DNA of 64,000 nucleotides from an uncultured Prevotellaceae bacterium (GTDB lineage: Bacteria; Bacteroidota; Bacteroidia; Bacteroidales; Bacteroidaceae). The DNA lies in the NCBI GenBank assembly GCA_900315105.1, contig OMXX01000031.1, positions 76,522 through 140,521 of the forward strand, in the 5' to 3' direction. The translations under genes and the position numbers were made by a program. This document shows positions 36,424 through 44,918 of the stretch, in pieces (the first letter of the stretch is position 1; each line of letters opens with the position of its first letter). Under the pieces are notes generated by a model, which saw only the letters and a program-made list of their open reading frames with translations, was not told the DNA's origin and ran no database searches.

Positions 36424-36548
36424 CCAATGATACTCCATCAGTGGTCCATCGATTCTCCATCGATCCTCCATCGAAACGATGGACCATCGATGGAGTATCG
36501 ATGGAGTATCGATGGAGTATCCTAAGAGGAAAAGCGGAAAAATGGCGG
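36424..36548. repeat. 11-bp phased array, copy 5 (perfect long hairpin)
   Basis: CC at 36424, 36435, 36446, 36457 and 36468, then GG at 36481, 36492, 36503, 36514, 36536 and 36547, every interval a multiple of 11. Left units are CTCCATCGATC-like and right units CGATGGAGTAT, mutually complementary, so the array can fold on itself at CATCGAAACGATG. The tail is CTAAGAGGAAAAGCGG. Confidence 0.85.
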
Positions 36549-36612
36549 AGTTTGTTACATAGGAAATGCCGAATTCCTTGGGTGAAAAATCAATAAAGAA
36601 AGGAAACAAAAA

Positions 36613-36658
36613 TCCCACACCGCCAAGACATTCACAAGGAATCATTGAAGGTGTGGGA
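36613..36658 (-). terminator. terminator after miaB
   Basis: TCCCACACC (36613-36621) pairs with GGTGTGGGA (36650-36658); on the minus strand it is followed by TTTTTGTTTCC. The loop is long (28 bases). Confidence 0.65.
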
Positions 36659-36689
36659 ATGAAATATTGTAGATTTTTTGAATTAGTAC

Positions 36690-38021
36690 CTATGCCTTCA
36701 CCTCTTCACCAAACAAAGTAGCGGAGGTGCTTCTTGTAATCCTTACCCTAACGGTTTCGCCGATATGGTGATTGCCTTTATCGAAAACCACCATTTTATT
36801 CTGCTCGGTGCGTCCGCAAAGCTGTTCGCGACTTCGCTTGCTGTAATTCTCTACAAGGACATCAAACTCCTTGCCTTCATCAAGTTTATAGTTTTCTGCG
36901 GAAAGCTCATTCTGGAGGGCTATCATCTCATTAAGTCTTGCAATCTTAACTTCCTCTGGAATATCATCAGGAAGATGCTTTGAAGCGTATGTGCCCGGAC
37001 GCTCTGAATATTTGAACATAAAGGCACTTGCATAGCCCACTTCCCTCATAAGAGAGAGAGACATCTGATGATCCTCTTCCGTCTCTGAGTGATATCCAAC
37101 GAAAATATCTGTCGTAATGGCACAATCAGGAATAATACGCTTGATTGCCTCTACCCTACTGAGATACCACTCACGAGTATATTTTCTGTTCATGAGTTTC
37201 AGAATCCTGTCACTTCCGCTCTGCACAGGCAAATGGATATGCTTGCAGACATTCGGCATATCGGCTATTACCTGAAGGGTATCATCGCTCATATCCTTCG
37301 GGTGTGAGGTGGTGAAGCGAACCCTCATCTCGGGAACAGTTTCTGCCACCCTTCTAAGCAGTTCCGGGAAAAGAACGAACTCGTCAGAGCCTTCCTTTGG
37401 GAACTTATACGAGTTCACATTCTGACCAAGAAGCGTGAGTTCCTTGTAGCCTCTGTCCCTTAGATCTACGCATTCCTTCAGGATGCTGTCGATATCCCTT
37501 GAACGCTCACGACCACGGGTATAAGGCACGATGCAATAATGGCAGAAATTATTACAGCCTCGCATGATACTGACAAAACCCGAAATCTTCATGCCATGAG
37601 CACGCTTTGGAAGCACGTCACGATATGTCTCCGTCAAAGAGAGATTTGTATCAATAGCATTCTGACCAAGCTCACATTGTGCTATAAGGTCAGGCAAGGA
37701 CAGATAGGAGTCAGGACCAGCCACGAGATTAGCGTAGTGGTTATCAATAAGGTCATCCTTGACACGCTCAGCCATACAGCCGAGCACGCCAAGGATTACT
37801 TTCTTCCCTTTGTTCTTGTTAATGTTATGCAGAGCCTCCAAGCGATGGTATATCTTGTTCTCTGCATTTTCACGTACTGAGCAAGTGTTAAGGAACACCG
37901 CATCAGCCTCATCTATTTCTTCTGTTGTTTCATAGCCAGCCATCTGCATTACTGAGGCAACAACCTCAGAGTCTGCAACATTCATCTGGCATCCGTAAGT
38001 TTCTATAAAGAGTTTCTTCAT
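36690..38021 (-). CDS. miaB: tRNA-2-methylthio-N6-dimethylallyladenosine synthase
   Basis: 443 residues. The N-terminal UPF0004 domain holds three cysteines (YGCQMNVADSE, NTCSVRENAENK, VLGCMAERVK) for the second iron-sulfur cluster; the radical-SAM site is RGCNNFCHYCIVPYTRGRER with CxxxCxxC; a C-terminal TRAM domain ends VRITRSTSATLFGE. It thiomethylates A37 of tRNAs reading U-starting codons. Its ATG directly follows the stop of the upstream phosphatase gene. Confidence 0.96.
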   Translation of the reverse strand: MKKLFIETYGCQMNVADSEVVASVMQMAGYETTEEIDEADAVFLNTCSVRENAENKIYHRLEALHNINKNKGKKVILGVLGCMAERVKDDLIDNHYANLVAGPDSYLSLPDLIAQCELGQNAIDTNLSLTETYRDVLPKRAHGMKISGFVSIMRGCNNFCHYCIVPYTRGRERSRDIDSILKECVDLRDRGYKELTLLGQNVNSYKFPKEGSDEFVLFPELLRRVAETVPEMRVRFTTSHPKDMSDDTLQVIADMPNVCKHIHLPVQSGSDRILKLMNRKYTREWYLSRVEAIKRIIPDCAITTDIFVGYHSETEEDHQMSLSLMREVGYASAFMFKYSERPGTYASKHLPDDIPEEVKIARLNEMIALQNELSAENYKLDEGKEFDVLVENYSKRSREQLCGRTEQNKMVVFDKGNHHIGETVRVRITRSTSATLFGEEVKA

Positions 38022-39323
38022 TTATTTCTTCTCGTAGTCGTTAATCTTCTTCAGGAAAAACTCCCTGAAATCGCTCCACTTGTAATAGCATCCCTGAACA
38101 GGTTTCAGGTCAGGAAGCTGAGCCTCATCTTCATTAAGGAGCACCTTGAATATCACATCCTTGTCCTGATCATTCTTGTGATAGAAAATGAACTGAACAT
38201 TACATGCCATAGGGAATATGCGGTAATTGAGCCAACCATTCTTGTCAAGGTCGTCAAGAGGCATCTGCTTGCCATAACCGTTAAGGTTAAGAAGACAGAC
38301 AAGAGGCATAACCATAGTGTCATGACCATAACGAAGCGTTGCTCCCGGATGCGGGAAGGCAAGACAGGAATCTGCCTCAGAGATAATCTTTCTTACAAGA
38401 TTACGCTGTGAATAGCCCTGTATGCCTCCGCTCAATGGAGAATTGCCATAACTCACATACCACCATGCATTGCTACCAGCCCATAAGTCATATACCTCAT
38501 CCTCATTGAAGAGATCATACATATTGAATTTATGGCGAAGCTCTGTGCTCTGGATATTTGAAGCCAGTTCAAAAATCTTCTCCACAAGGAAATGACCACT
38601 AATCTTGTTCTCCTTTAGGAATTCCTTGTCCTTGAAAAGCAAATTAATAACACGATCACCTGTTCTGTGCTTCTGACTAAAGTCCTTGAACTCCTGTGCC
38701 TTCGTAGCTTCATTTCTCAAGGCAATGAGAACAGAATCCTTGTAGTTCATGTAATACAGATCATGACGACTTGCATCATGAGTGATATTCAATTCCGGAT
38801 TCATAGTGGTAAACTGCAAGAGAGCGTTCTCCATAGAGAGGACGCAACGTATAACCTGAGTTGACTTTGCATCAATATTTGTCTTGCCCTTGAAAACCTC
38901 AGGGAACCTCTCGTACATACGCTTTGCTATACAGCGATGCTGCTCTGCCCCAAGCTGGGTAAGCTCACCATCACGACCTCTTGCCTCCTCGCGTATCTGC
39001 CCTACCTTGTCGAATACCTCAAGTCCCTTCTCGGTCAGCATACCAGCATCTGCAAGTTTCTTGAGTGCATTATATGGCATGTCATAGTCTCTGGAACCAA
39101 GGAGATATCGAGAGCCATGACGACCATAATGACTAATGTAATATGGTGTATAGCCCGCTGGTGCTGGTGTGAGAGCCTTCTGAGGACCAGGATAAGCCTT
39201 ATAGTTAGAACCTGAGAGGGTGATATCCTTACGGAAATCCTCACGAGCCTGTTGTGCCGAAACAGCGACAGACATACACAACGCAAAGGCTGATACGAAA
39301 AGCTTTGTATAGAGTTTCACCAC
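38022..39323 (-). CDS. histidine-type acid phosphatase, phytase/MINPP-like (paralogue 1)
   Basis: 433 residues with a signal peptide (LYTKLFVSAFALCMSVAVSA). The catalytic RHGxR is at YISHYGRHGSRYLLG and the proton-donor region at RYGHDTMVMPLV (HD). This is the branch-2 histidine phosphatase fold seen in MINPP-type inositol phosphate phosphatases. Start is GTG at 39323 or, by comparison with the ATG of the paralogue, GTG at 39320. It is followed at once by miaB. Confidence 0.87.
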   Translation of the reverse strand: MVKLYTKLFVSAFALCMSVAVSAQQAREDFRKDITLSGSNYKAYPGPQKALTPAPAGYTPYYISHYGRHGSRYLLGSRDYDMPYNALKKLADAGMLTEKGLEVFDKVGQIREEARGRDGELTQLGAEQHRCIAKRMYERFPEVFKGKTNIDAKSTQVIRCVLSMENALLQFTTMNPELNITHDASRHDLYYMNYKDSVLIALRNEATKAQEFKDFSQKHRTGDRVINLLFKDKEFLKENKISGHFLVEKIFELASNIQSTELRHKFNMYDLFNEDEVYDLWAGSNAWWYVSYGNSPLSGGIQGYSQRNLVRKIISEADSCLAFPHPGATLRYGHDTMVMPLVCLLNLNGYGKQMPLDDLDKNGWLNYRIFPMACNVQFIFYHKNDQDKDVIFKVLLNEDEAQLPDLKPVQGCYYKWSDFREFFLKKINDYEKK

Positions 39324-39396
39324 GATGTCATTATTTAATTTGAGAACGATTTATTTGCGCTCCATACAAGTGGGATTTACGAGAATTGAGAATCGA

Positions 39397-40710
39397 CTAC
39401 TTCTTCTCGTAGTCGTTTAGCTTCTTCAGGAAGAATTCCTTGAAGTCGCTCCACTTGTAATAGCATCCCTGAACAGGCTTCAGGTCAGGAAGCACAGCCT
39501 CATCCTCATTATGGAGTATCTTGAAAATGACATCCTTGTCCTGATCATTCTTGTGATAGAAAATGAACTGAACATTACATGCCATAGGGAATATGCGGTA
39601 ATTGAGCCAGTTATTCTTGTCAAGGTCCTCAAGGCTCAATTTCTTATCATATCCGTTAAGGTTAAGAAGGCAGACAAGAGGCATAACCATAGTGTCATGA
39701 CCATAGCGGAGAGTTGCTCCCGGATGTGGGAGGGCAAGACAAGAATCTGCCTCTGAGATTATCTTCCTGAGAAGGTTACGCTGAGAGTAGCCCTGAATAC
39801 CGCCGCTCAAAGGAGAGTTGCCATAGTTCACATACCAGAAAGCATTACTGCGGCACCAGAGGTCATAAACCTCATCCTCGTTGAAGAGGTCATACATCTG
39901 GAACTTATGGCGAATCTCTGTGCTCTGTATGTTAGAAGCAAGTTCAAACAGCTTTTCTACGAACATATATGCATCAATCTGACGACCACGAACCTTGTAG
40001 TCGTTGAGGAAGCTCCTGTCCTTGAAAAGAAGATTCAGGATACGGTCTCCCGTTCTATGCTTCATTCTGAAGTCTATATACTCCTGACTCTTCTCGCCCT
40101 TTCTCTTCAAGGCAGAAAGGACAGAGTCCTGCTGATTCATGTAATACATATCATGACGGCTGGCATCATGAGTGATGTTAAACTCAGGATTCATTGAAGC
40201 CAACTGCAAAAGCGCATTCTCCATAGAGATGATACAACGGATAACGGTTGTTGACTTTGCATCAATATTCGTCTTGCCCTTGAACACCTCTGGGAATCTC
40301 TCGTACATACGCTTTGCAATACCGCGATGCTGCTCTGCACCAAGCGGAGTAAGTTCTCCGTCACGACCTCTCGCCTCCTCGCGTATCTGGCCAACCTTAT
40401 CAAAAACTTCCTGTCCCTTTTCTGTAAGCAAACCGGCATCTGCCGCCTTCTTCATTATATTGTATGGCATGTCATAATCCATAGGACCAATGAGATAGCG
40501 AGATCCATGACGGCCATAATGGCTGATATAATATGGAGTATAGCCCGCAGGAGCTGGAGTAAGCGCCTTCTGAGGACCAGGATAAGCCTTGTAGTTAGAA
40601 CCAGAAAGAGTGATATCCTTACGGAAATCCTCACGTGCCTGCTGTGCCGAAACAGCGACAGTCATACATAGCGCTACGGCTGAGACAAAAAGTTTAGAGT
40701 AGAGTTTCAT
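39397..40710 (-). CDS. histidine-type acid phosphatase, phytase/MINPP-like (paralogue 2)
   Basis: 437 residues, MKLYSKLFVSAVALCMTVAV signal, catalytic HYGRHGSRYLIGP and RYGHDTMVMPLVCLL. Most of the protein is identical to paralogue 1; the largest difference is a short insertion around NDYKVRGRQIDAYMF. The pair is a recent tandem duplication that may release phosphate from dietary phytate in the periplasm or at the surface. First gene of the operon that includes miaB. Confidence 0.88.
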   Translation of the reverse strand: MKLYSKLFVSAVALCMTVAVSAQQAREDFRKDITLSGSNYKAYPGPQKALTPAPAGYTPYYISHYGRHGSRYLIGPMDYDMPYNIMKKAADAGLLTEKGQEVFDKVGQIREEARGRDGELTPLGAEQHRGIAKRMYERFPEVFKGKTNIDAKSTTVIRCIISMENALLQLASMNPEFNITHDASRHDMYYMNQQDSVLSALKRKGEKSQEYIDFRMKHRTGDRILNLLFKDRSFLNDYKVRGRQIDAYMFVEKLFELASNIQSTEIRHKFQMYDLFNEDEVYDLWCRSNAFWYVNYGNSPLSGGIQGYSQRNLLRKIISEADSCLALPHPGATLRYGHDTMVMPLVCLLNLNGYDKKLSLEDLDKNNWLNYRIFPMACNVQFIFYHKNDQDKDVIFKILHNEDEAVLPDLKPVQGCYYKWSDFKEFFLKKLNDYEKK

Positions 40711-40755
40711 CGCAATGTTTTGTTATTAAATATTTGAAAAAGATTTATTTACGTG

Positions 40756-40787
40756 CAAAGTTACGAAAAATCGGGAAAAAAACAAAA
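40756..40787 (-). promoter_or_regulatory. promoter of the phosphatase-miaB operon
   Basis: TTTTG (40783-40787), a 19-base spacer and TAACTTTG (40756-40763) on the minus strand. Confidence 0.7.
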
Positions 40788-41070
40788 GATTTCCTCCTTT
40801 TTATTTACCGAGACTGATAACTTCGCAACAGAATGGGACAAAGATACAAAAAAAGGTTGCAATCAACAAGTAATTTGAGAAAATTAACGAAATAAAATCT
40901 ATAAACAAAGGAAATAATCAGACGAAATCCACTTTTTGTAATACCCACCCTTCTCAATCGATTGCTTACAAATGGAGAATTGCTCATTTGACATCTCGAA
41001 CGGCGAACAATAAACAAACCCAAATCCGATTTTTCCGGTCAGACACAAACTCTCATGAAAAACCGCTATT

Positions 41071-41232
41071 CCTTCGTTAATCCTCCGCTTATCCTCCTAA
41101 CCAAACTTGCTCTTCCTCCGCTCTCTCACCGACTTTGCACCGACTTTGCACCGACTTTGGTACGGAGGATCATAGGAGGAAGAGCGGAGCTACATAGGAC
41201 TTACATAGGGCCTGCTTGGGAAGAGCATAAGG
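41071..41232. repeat. 11-bp phased array, copy 6 (longest)
   Basis: CC at 41071, 41082, 41093 and 41115, and in a second track at 41085, 41096, 41118, 41129, 41140 and 41151; then GG at 41164, 41175, 41186, 41197, 41208 and 41219. Three perfect units CACCGACTTTG are in the middle. GCTCTTCCTCC (41110-41120) and GGAGGAAGAGC (41175-41185) are inverted copies. It sits between divergent genes, about 14 helical turns long. Confidence 0.85.
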
Positions 41233-41306
41233 ATTGAAAAAACAGGAGAATTGTTTGGAAAAAGAAAAAAAATTGCAGAAAAGTGTGAGTTTTCGGATTT
41301 TATTTG

Positions 41307-41314
41307 TATCTTTG
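41307..41314 (+). promoter_or_regulatory. -7 box of the GH115 gene
   Basis: TATCTTTG followed by CCCTG on the plus strand. Transcription would start near 41320, which rules out translation from the ATG at 41304 and supports the ATG at 41379. Confidence 0.65.
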
Positions 41315-41378
41315 CCCTGTCATTCCTAATCAACCTAAATCTGATAATAACAATAATGCCCTACGAACCTTAATCAGA

Positions 41379-43967
41379 ATGAAAAGAACGATAATATCAT
41401 TGCTATTAACCATATTGATTCTGCCAATCCATGCAAAGGATATTGTGTGGTTTGACGGAACTAATCCTGTGTCATATAGCGTTCTGACTAATAGGGACCT
41501 CGTTGTTGAGACTGCTTTGAATATGTTCTCTAACGATATGCTGGAGGTTACAGAGGCATACGCTATCCCTGAGGCTCCTTCAAAGGCAACGATTCATATC
41601 TATCAGCTCGACAAGGCCACCGACAAGGAAAGACAGGATTTAGCGAAGATGGGCTTTGACATCAGCAAGATAGCGAAAGGCCATGATGCGTTCTCAATAC
41701 GTTGTCACAAGAAAAACATTATTGTGGTCGGGGCTAACGGACGTGGTGCAGCATACGGTATTCTCGAACTTTCACGCATAGCAGGCATCTCTCCCTGGAT
41801 ATGGTGGGGAGATGTTGTTCCCGAGATGAAAGAGCGCCTAACCATCAACAGCCGATTTACCACCATGCAATCAGCAAGCGTGGAATATCGCGGAATATTC
41901 CTCAACGATGAAGACTGGTCGTTACGCCATTGGAGCTACTCTAACTATGAGAAAGGCAACTTCGGACAAATCGGAAGAAGGACTTACAAGCGCATCTTCG
42001 AACTTCTGCTTCGTCTTCGCGCCAACACTATCTGGCCGGCTATGCACGAGAAAACCACTCCTTTCTTCAAGGTGAAAGGGGCAAAGGAAGAGGCTGATTC
42101 CTTCGGGATTTTTGTCGGGACTTCACATTGTGAGCCTCTTCTTCGGAATAACGTAAGCGAATGGGACACCTTCAGGCAAGGGCAGTTCAATTACTTTACC
42201 AACAAGGAGAACATTCAGAAATACTGGGCGGAGCGTCTTGACGAGGTGAAGGATAGCCGAAACAATATGTTCACCATCGGTATGCGAGGCATTCATGACG
42301 GTCGTATGAATGGTGCAAAGACCGAGAAAGAGCAGCTTGAGGGACTTCAGAATGTCATCAACGACCAGCAGGAACTTATCCGCAAGCACATCGGCGACCC
42401 GAGCAAGCAGATGCAGGTATTCATCCCTTACAAAGAGGTGCTCAAGGTGTATGAGAACGGAATAAAAGTGCCTGATTACGTTACACTTATGTGGTGTGAC
42501 GACAACTACGGATATATCACTCGCCTAAGCAACGCCCAGGAACAGAAACGAATAGGCGGAGGTGGCGTTTACTATCATCTAAGCTATTGGGGAAGGCCTC
42601 ACGACTATCTGTGGCTTACCACCACTCAGCCAGGTCTTATCTATAACCAGATGCGACAGGCTTACGACCATAACATGCGCAAGATATGGATCGCAAACGT
42701 TCACGACCCTAAGGTTGCCGGCTATGACCTTGAACTGTTCCTCGACCTCGCATGGAATATCAACTGCACGACAAGCGAGACCGTTGGCGACCACTATAGG
42801 AAATGGCTTGTCACCCAGTTTGGCGAGAGAGCCGGTAACTTCCTCTTCCCTGCCATGAGCAAGTTCTATCGCCTTTGCGGAGAGCGCAAGCCGGAATTCA
42901 TGGCTTGGTCAGAAACTGAACTGTCCGACAGGGACAAATACGACCGTGGAGTATCTCCTATCAGAAATACGGAGTTTACCCACGCTTTTGGCGATGAGAT
43001 GCAACGCTATCTCGATGACTACGAGGCAATAGTAAAGACTGTCTATGAGGCAGAGGATTCCGTTTCTCCAGTACTCAACGATGCCTATTTTGCCATGATT
43101 GAATATCCCGTATGTGCTGCAAGGGCTCATGCGGTAAAGATTCTTGAGGCGCAAAAGGCACGACAACTGGCTAACGGCCGTCCCGGAAGAAACAAGGAAG
43201 AACAAGAGGAGGGTATGCGTATTGCCTGTGCCAAGGCTCAGAAAGCATATCATCACATCGTGGCACTCACCAACTGCTACAACATCTCAATAGCCAATGG
43301 CAAATGGGAGAATATAATGGATATGCACCCGCGCGACCTTCCTGTCTTCGGGGCTCCGGTTCTCCCCATGCTTCTGTCTGGAGAGAACATGGAAGAGGAA
43401 CTCAGTAAAGTACATGAGGCTCATGGCGAGAACATCCCTTATAGTTGGATAGCGAGAAAAGAAGGTTTCATCGCCCGCAACTGTAATGATTACGACCGAT
43501 CCTCTCCCCGCTCCCTTTTAAAGGGTGAGAGCCAGAATGCAAAGAAGTCTTCCTTTAAGGGAGATTTAGAGGGTCTCCACTTCATCTCCATGCTCGGCCA
43601 CAGCATGAAGGCTGTTTCACTTCCCAAGGGCTCTTCCCTTACCTACTCCTTCGTATCTGATCAAGAAGCCCCTGCCATTCTGCGTATTGCCCTCATCCCT
43701 ACTCATCCCCACGACAAAGGCGACGTAAGATATGCCGTAAGTATTGACGGAGGTAACGAGACCGTCATTTCCATAAAGGAAGCATACAACTCCGAGCAAT
43801 GGAAGAAGAATGTTCTTCGCGGTCAGTCAGTTAAGAGCATCGACATCAATCTCACAAGGGGCGAGCATACTCTCTCCATACGCGCCCTTGACGACAACAT
43901 CATCCTCGACCAATGGATGATAGACTTCGATAAGAAGCGGAAGCATTACCTGTTTCCGATAGATTAA
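41379..43967 (+). CDS. glycoside hydrolase family 115 alpha-glucuronidase
   Basis: 862 residues from MKRTIISLLLTILILPIHAK, a signal peptide. GH115 enzymes remove (4-O-methyl-)glucuronic acid from internal xylose units of glucuronoxylan. Family-type segments are GANGRGAAYGILELSRIAGI, SPWIWWGDVVPE, RLRANTIWPAMHEKT, VGTSHCEPLLRNN and TLMWCDDNYGYITRL, with a C-terminal beta-sandwich ending LDQWMIDF. Residues ~707-735 (SSPRSLLKGESQNAKKSSFK) are encoded by a GC-rich repeat read in frame. It has no SusCD neighbours here, so it is not in a visible polysaccharide utilisation locus. Confidence 0.85.
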   Translation: MKRTIISLLLTILILPIHAKDIVWFDGTNPVSYSVLTNRDLVVETALNMFSNDMLEVTEAYAIPEAPSKATIHIYQLDKATDKERQDLAKMGFDISKIAKGHDAFSIRCHKKNIIVVGANGRGAAYGILELSRIAGISPWIWWGDVVPEMKERLTINSRFTTMQSASVEYRGIFLNDEDWSLRHWSYSNYEKGNFGQIGRRTYKRIFELLLRLRANTIWPAMHEKTTPFFKVKGAKEEADSFGIFVGTSHCEPLLRNNVSEWDTFRQGQFNYFTNKENIQKYWAERLDEVKDSRNNMFTIGMRGIHDGRMNGAKTEKEQLEGLQNVINDQQELIRKHIGDPSKQMQVFIPYKEVLKVYENGIKVPDYVTLMWCDDNYGYITRLSNAQEQKRIGGGGVYYHLSYWGRPHDYLWLTTTQPGLIYNQMRQAYDHNMRKIWIANVHDPKVAGYDLELFLDLAWNINCTTSETVGDHYRKWLVTQFGERAGNFLFPAMSKFYRLCGERKPEFMAWSETELSDRDKYDRGVSPIRNTEFTHAFGDEMQRYLDDYEAIVKTVYEAEDSVSPVLNDAYFAMIEYPVCAARAHAVKILEAQKARQLANGRPGRNKEEQEEGMRIACAKAQKAYHHIVALTNCYNISIANGKWENIMDMHPRDLPVFGAPVLPMLLSGENMEEELSKVHEAHGENIPYSWIARKEGFIARNCNDYDRSSPRSLLKGESQNAKKSSFKGDLEGLHFISMLGHSMKAVSLPKGSSLTYSFVSDQEAPAILRIALIPTHPHDKGDVRYAVSIDGGNETVISIKEAYNSEQWKKNVLRGQSVKSIDINLTRGEHTLSIRALDDNIILDQWMIDFDKKRKHYLFPID
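43504..43582. repeat. dispersed repeat read through in the GH115 gene
   Basis: CTCTCCCCGCTCCCTTTTAA then AGGGTGAGAGCC, and later CTTCCTTTAAGGGAGATTTAG AGGGTCTC, are typical of the intergenic repeats nearby. It encodes ~28 extra residues between the catalytic part and the C-terminal domain, without stop codons. Confidence 0.6.
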
Positions 43968-43972
43968 AAACA

Positions 43973-44170
43973 CGGCCTCTCCCCCCGCCCTCCCCCATAG
44001 GGAGGGAGCTGGAGTGCGCAAATCCATTGGTTTGGAGAGAAGGTTTGGGGAGAAGGCTTAGAGATTAGTATTTTTGTTTAGTGTGCTCCATCGCCTTCCA
44101 GCTCCCTCCCTACGGAGGGAAGTCCGATGTTAATAACATCGGAGTATGTGCTAAGCGGGGGGAGAGGCCG
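43973..44170. repeat. inverted pair of GC-rich repeats after GH115
   Basis: CGGCCTCTCCCCCCGC (43973-43988) is matched by GCGGGGGGAGAGGCCG (44155-44170), and GGGAGGGAGCTGGA (44000-44013) by TCCAGCTCCCTCCC (44097-44110). The two arms could form a long cruciform or RNA hairpin at the convergent ends of the GH115 and lrp genes. An internal CCGATGTTAATAACATCGG stem is present at 44123-44141. Confidence 0.75.
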
Positions 44171-44178
44171 TAGCCTTT

Positions 44179-44640
44179 TTATATATTTATACCATAGCTC
44201 TGCTTCACCTCACTCATCACAAACGTACTCTCTATAGAGGCAAGACTTTCAATCTCACCAAGTTTATTGAGCACGAACTCCTGATACTGCTTCATATCAC
44301 GCGCGCGTACTTTCAATAGATAGTCGTACGCACCAGAGGTGTTGTAACATTCCGTCACCTCCGGAATTCGCATTATGCGACGCACAAACGCATCCGCAAT
44401 CTCATGGTTAATCTGCTTCAGCTTCACCTTGCAGAACACAAGAAGCCCCTGATCCAATTTCTCAGGATCAAGTACGGCAACATACTTTCTTATATACCCG
44501 TTCTTTTCCAAGCGTTTCTGACGCTCAAATACAGGTGTTGGGGTGAGATGAACGGCATCAGCCAACTCTTTTGTGGTCAATTTCGCATTTTTTTGTAGCG
44601 TTTTCAGTATCTGAATATCAGTTTCATCAAGCTTTTCCAT
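44179..44640 (-). CDS. Lrp/AsnC-family transcriptional regulator
   Basis: 153 residues. Residues 1-60 form a winged helix-turn-helix (LDETDIQILKTLQKNAKLTT, KELADAVHLTPTPVFERQKR) and the rest is an AsnC-type ligand domain (LLVFCKVKLKQINHEIADAF, YNTSGAYDYLLKVRARDMK). It is divergent from metY, whose product makes homocysteine, so amino-acid-responsive control of metY and of itself is likely. A dyad operator lies in its promoter spacer. Confidence 0.9.
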   Translation of the reverse strand: MEKLDETDIQILKTLQKNAKLTTKELADAVHLTPTPVFERQKRLEKNGYIRKYVAVLDPEKLDQGLLVFCKVKLKQINHEIADAFVRRIMRIPEVTECYNTSGAYDYLLKVRARDMKQYQEFVLNKLGEIESLASIESTFVMSEVKQSYGINI

Positions 44641-44712
44641 GTTTTCTTAGAGTTTTATTCTGTTTGAGAGGCTTTTTTACCTCCCAATCAGAAGGATTTT
44701 CTATTTCAGATG

Positions 44713-44743
44713 CAAAAATAGTGATATTTTCTGAATATCACAA
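44713..44743 (-). promoter_or_regulatory. lrp promoter with dyad operator in the spacer
   Basis: TTG (44741-44743) and TATTTTTG (44713-44720) on the minus strand are separated by 20 bases. GTGATATT-N5-AATATCAC (44721-44741) exactly covers this spacer. An Lrp-type protein bound there would block RNA polymerase. Confidence 0.72.
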
Positions 44744-44747
44744 GAAA

Positions 44748-44779
44748 TTTGGAAGATATTTCTAAAAATATTAATTTTG
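44748..44779 (+). promoter_or_regulatory. metY promoter
   Basis: TTTG (44748-44751), a 20-base spacer and TAATTTTG (44772-44779) on the plus strand. The operator ends 6 bases before this -33 box, so the same bound protein could touch polymerase at metY. The transcript would have a leader of ~130 bases. Confidence 0.75.
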
Positions 44780-44848
44780 CACTCGAAATCAAAACCTCCG
44801 AAGTTTCACTCGGATAATTTCAAGATAACAAGAATATTAACATACCCC

Positions 44849-44898
44849 TTTCTCACCCGGGCGTCCTCTCTACGAGGAGAAACAGCGGGGAGAGAGGC
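44849..44898. repeat. GC-rich dispersed repeat in the metY leader
   Basis: CCCTTTCTCACCCGGGCGTCC then TCTCTACGAGGAGAAACAGCGGGGAGAGAGGC lies between promoter and start codon, with a CCTCTCT/GAGAGAGG-type dyad. It is a member of the CCTCTCCCC repeat class. Confidence 0.5.
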
Positions 44899-44918
44899 TA
44901 AAAAAAAGTAAAAAGACT

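Noticed and set aside
36424..36548. Possible CRISPR array
   Set aside because: Units are 11 bp without spacers, with internal polarity reversal and no cas genes. It is a phased tandem array, not CRISPR.
36169..36645. 158-residue open frame on the minus strand across array 5
   Set aside because: Most of it is translated from the 11-bp array and the duplicated leader, and it has no recognisable domain. The period of 11 does not fit codons.
43973..44170. Possible insertion sequence or MITE with terminal inverted repeats
   Set aside because: The arms belong to a repeat class also found singly; there is no transposase and no clear target duplication. It is treated as an inverted pair of repeats.
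44819..44918. Possible riboswitch in the metY leader
   Set aside because: The leader is ~130 bases, but its structure is explained by a GC-rich dispersed repeat; I see no SAM-type core motif.
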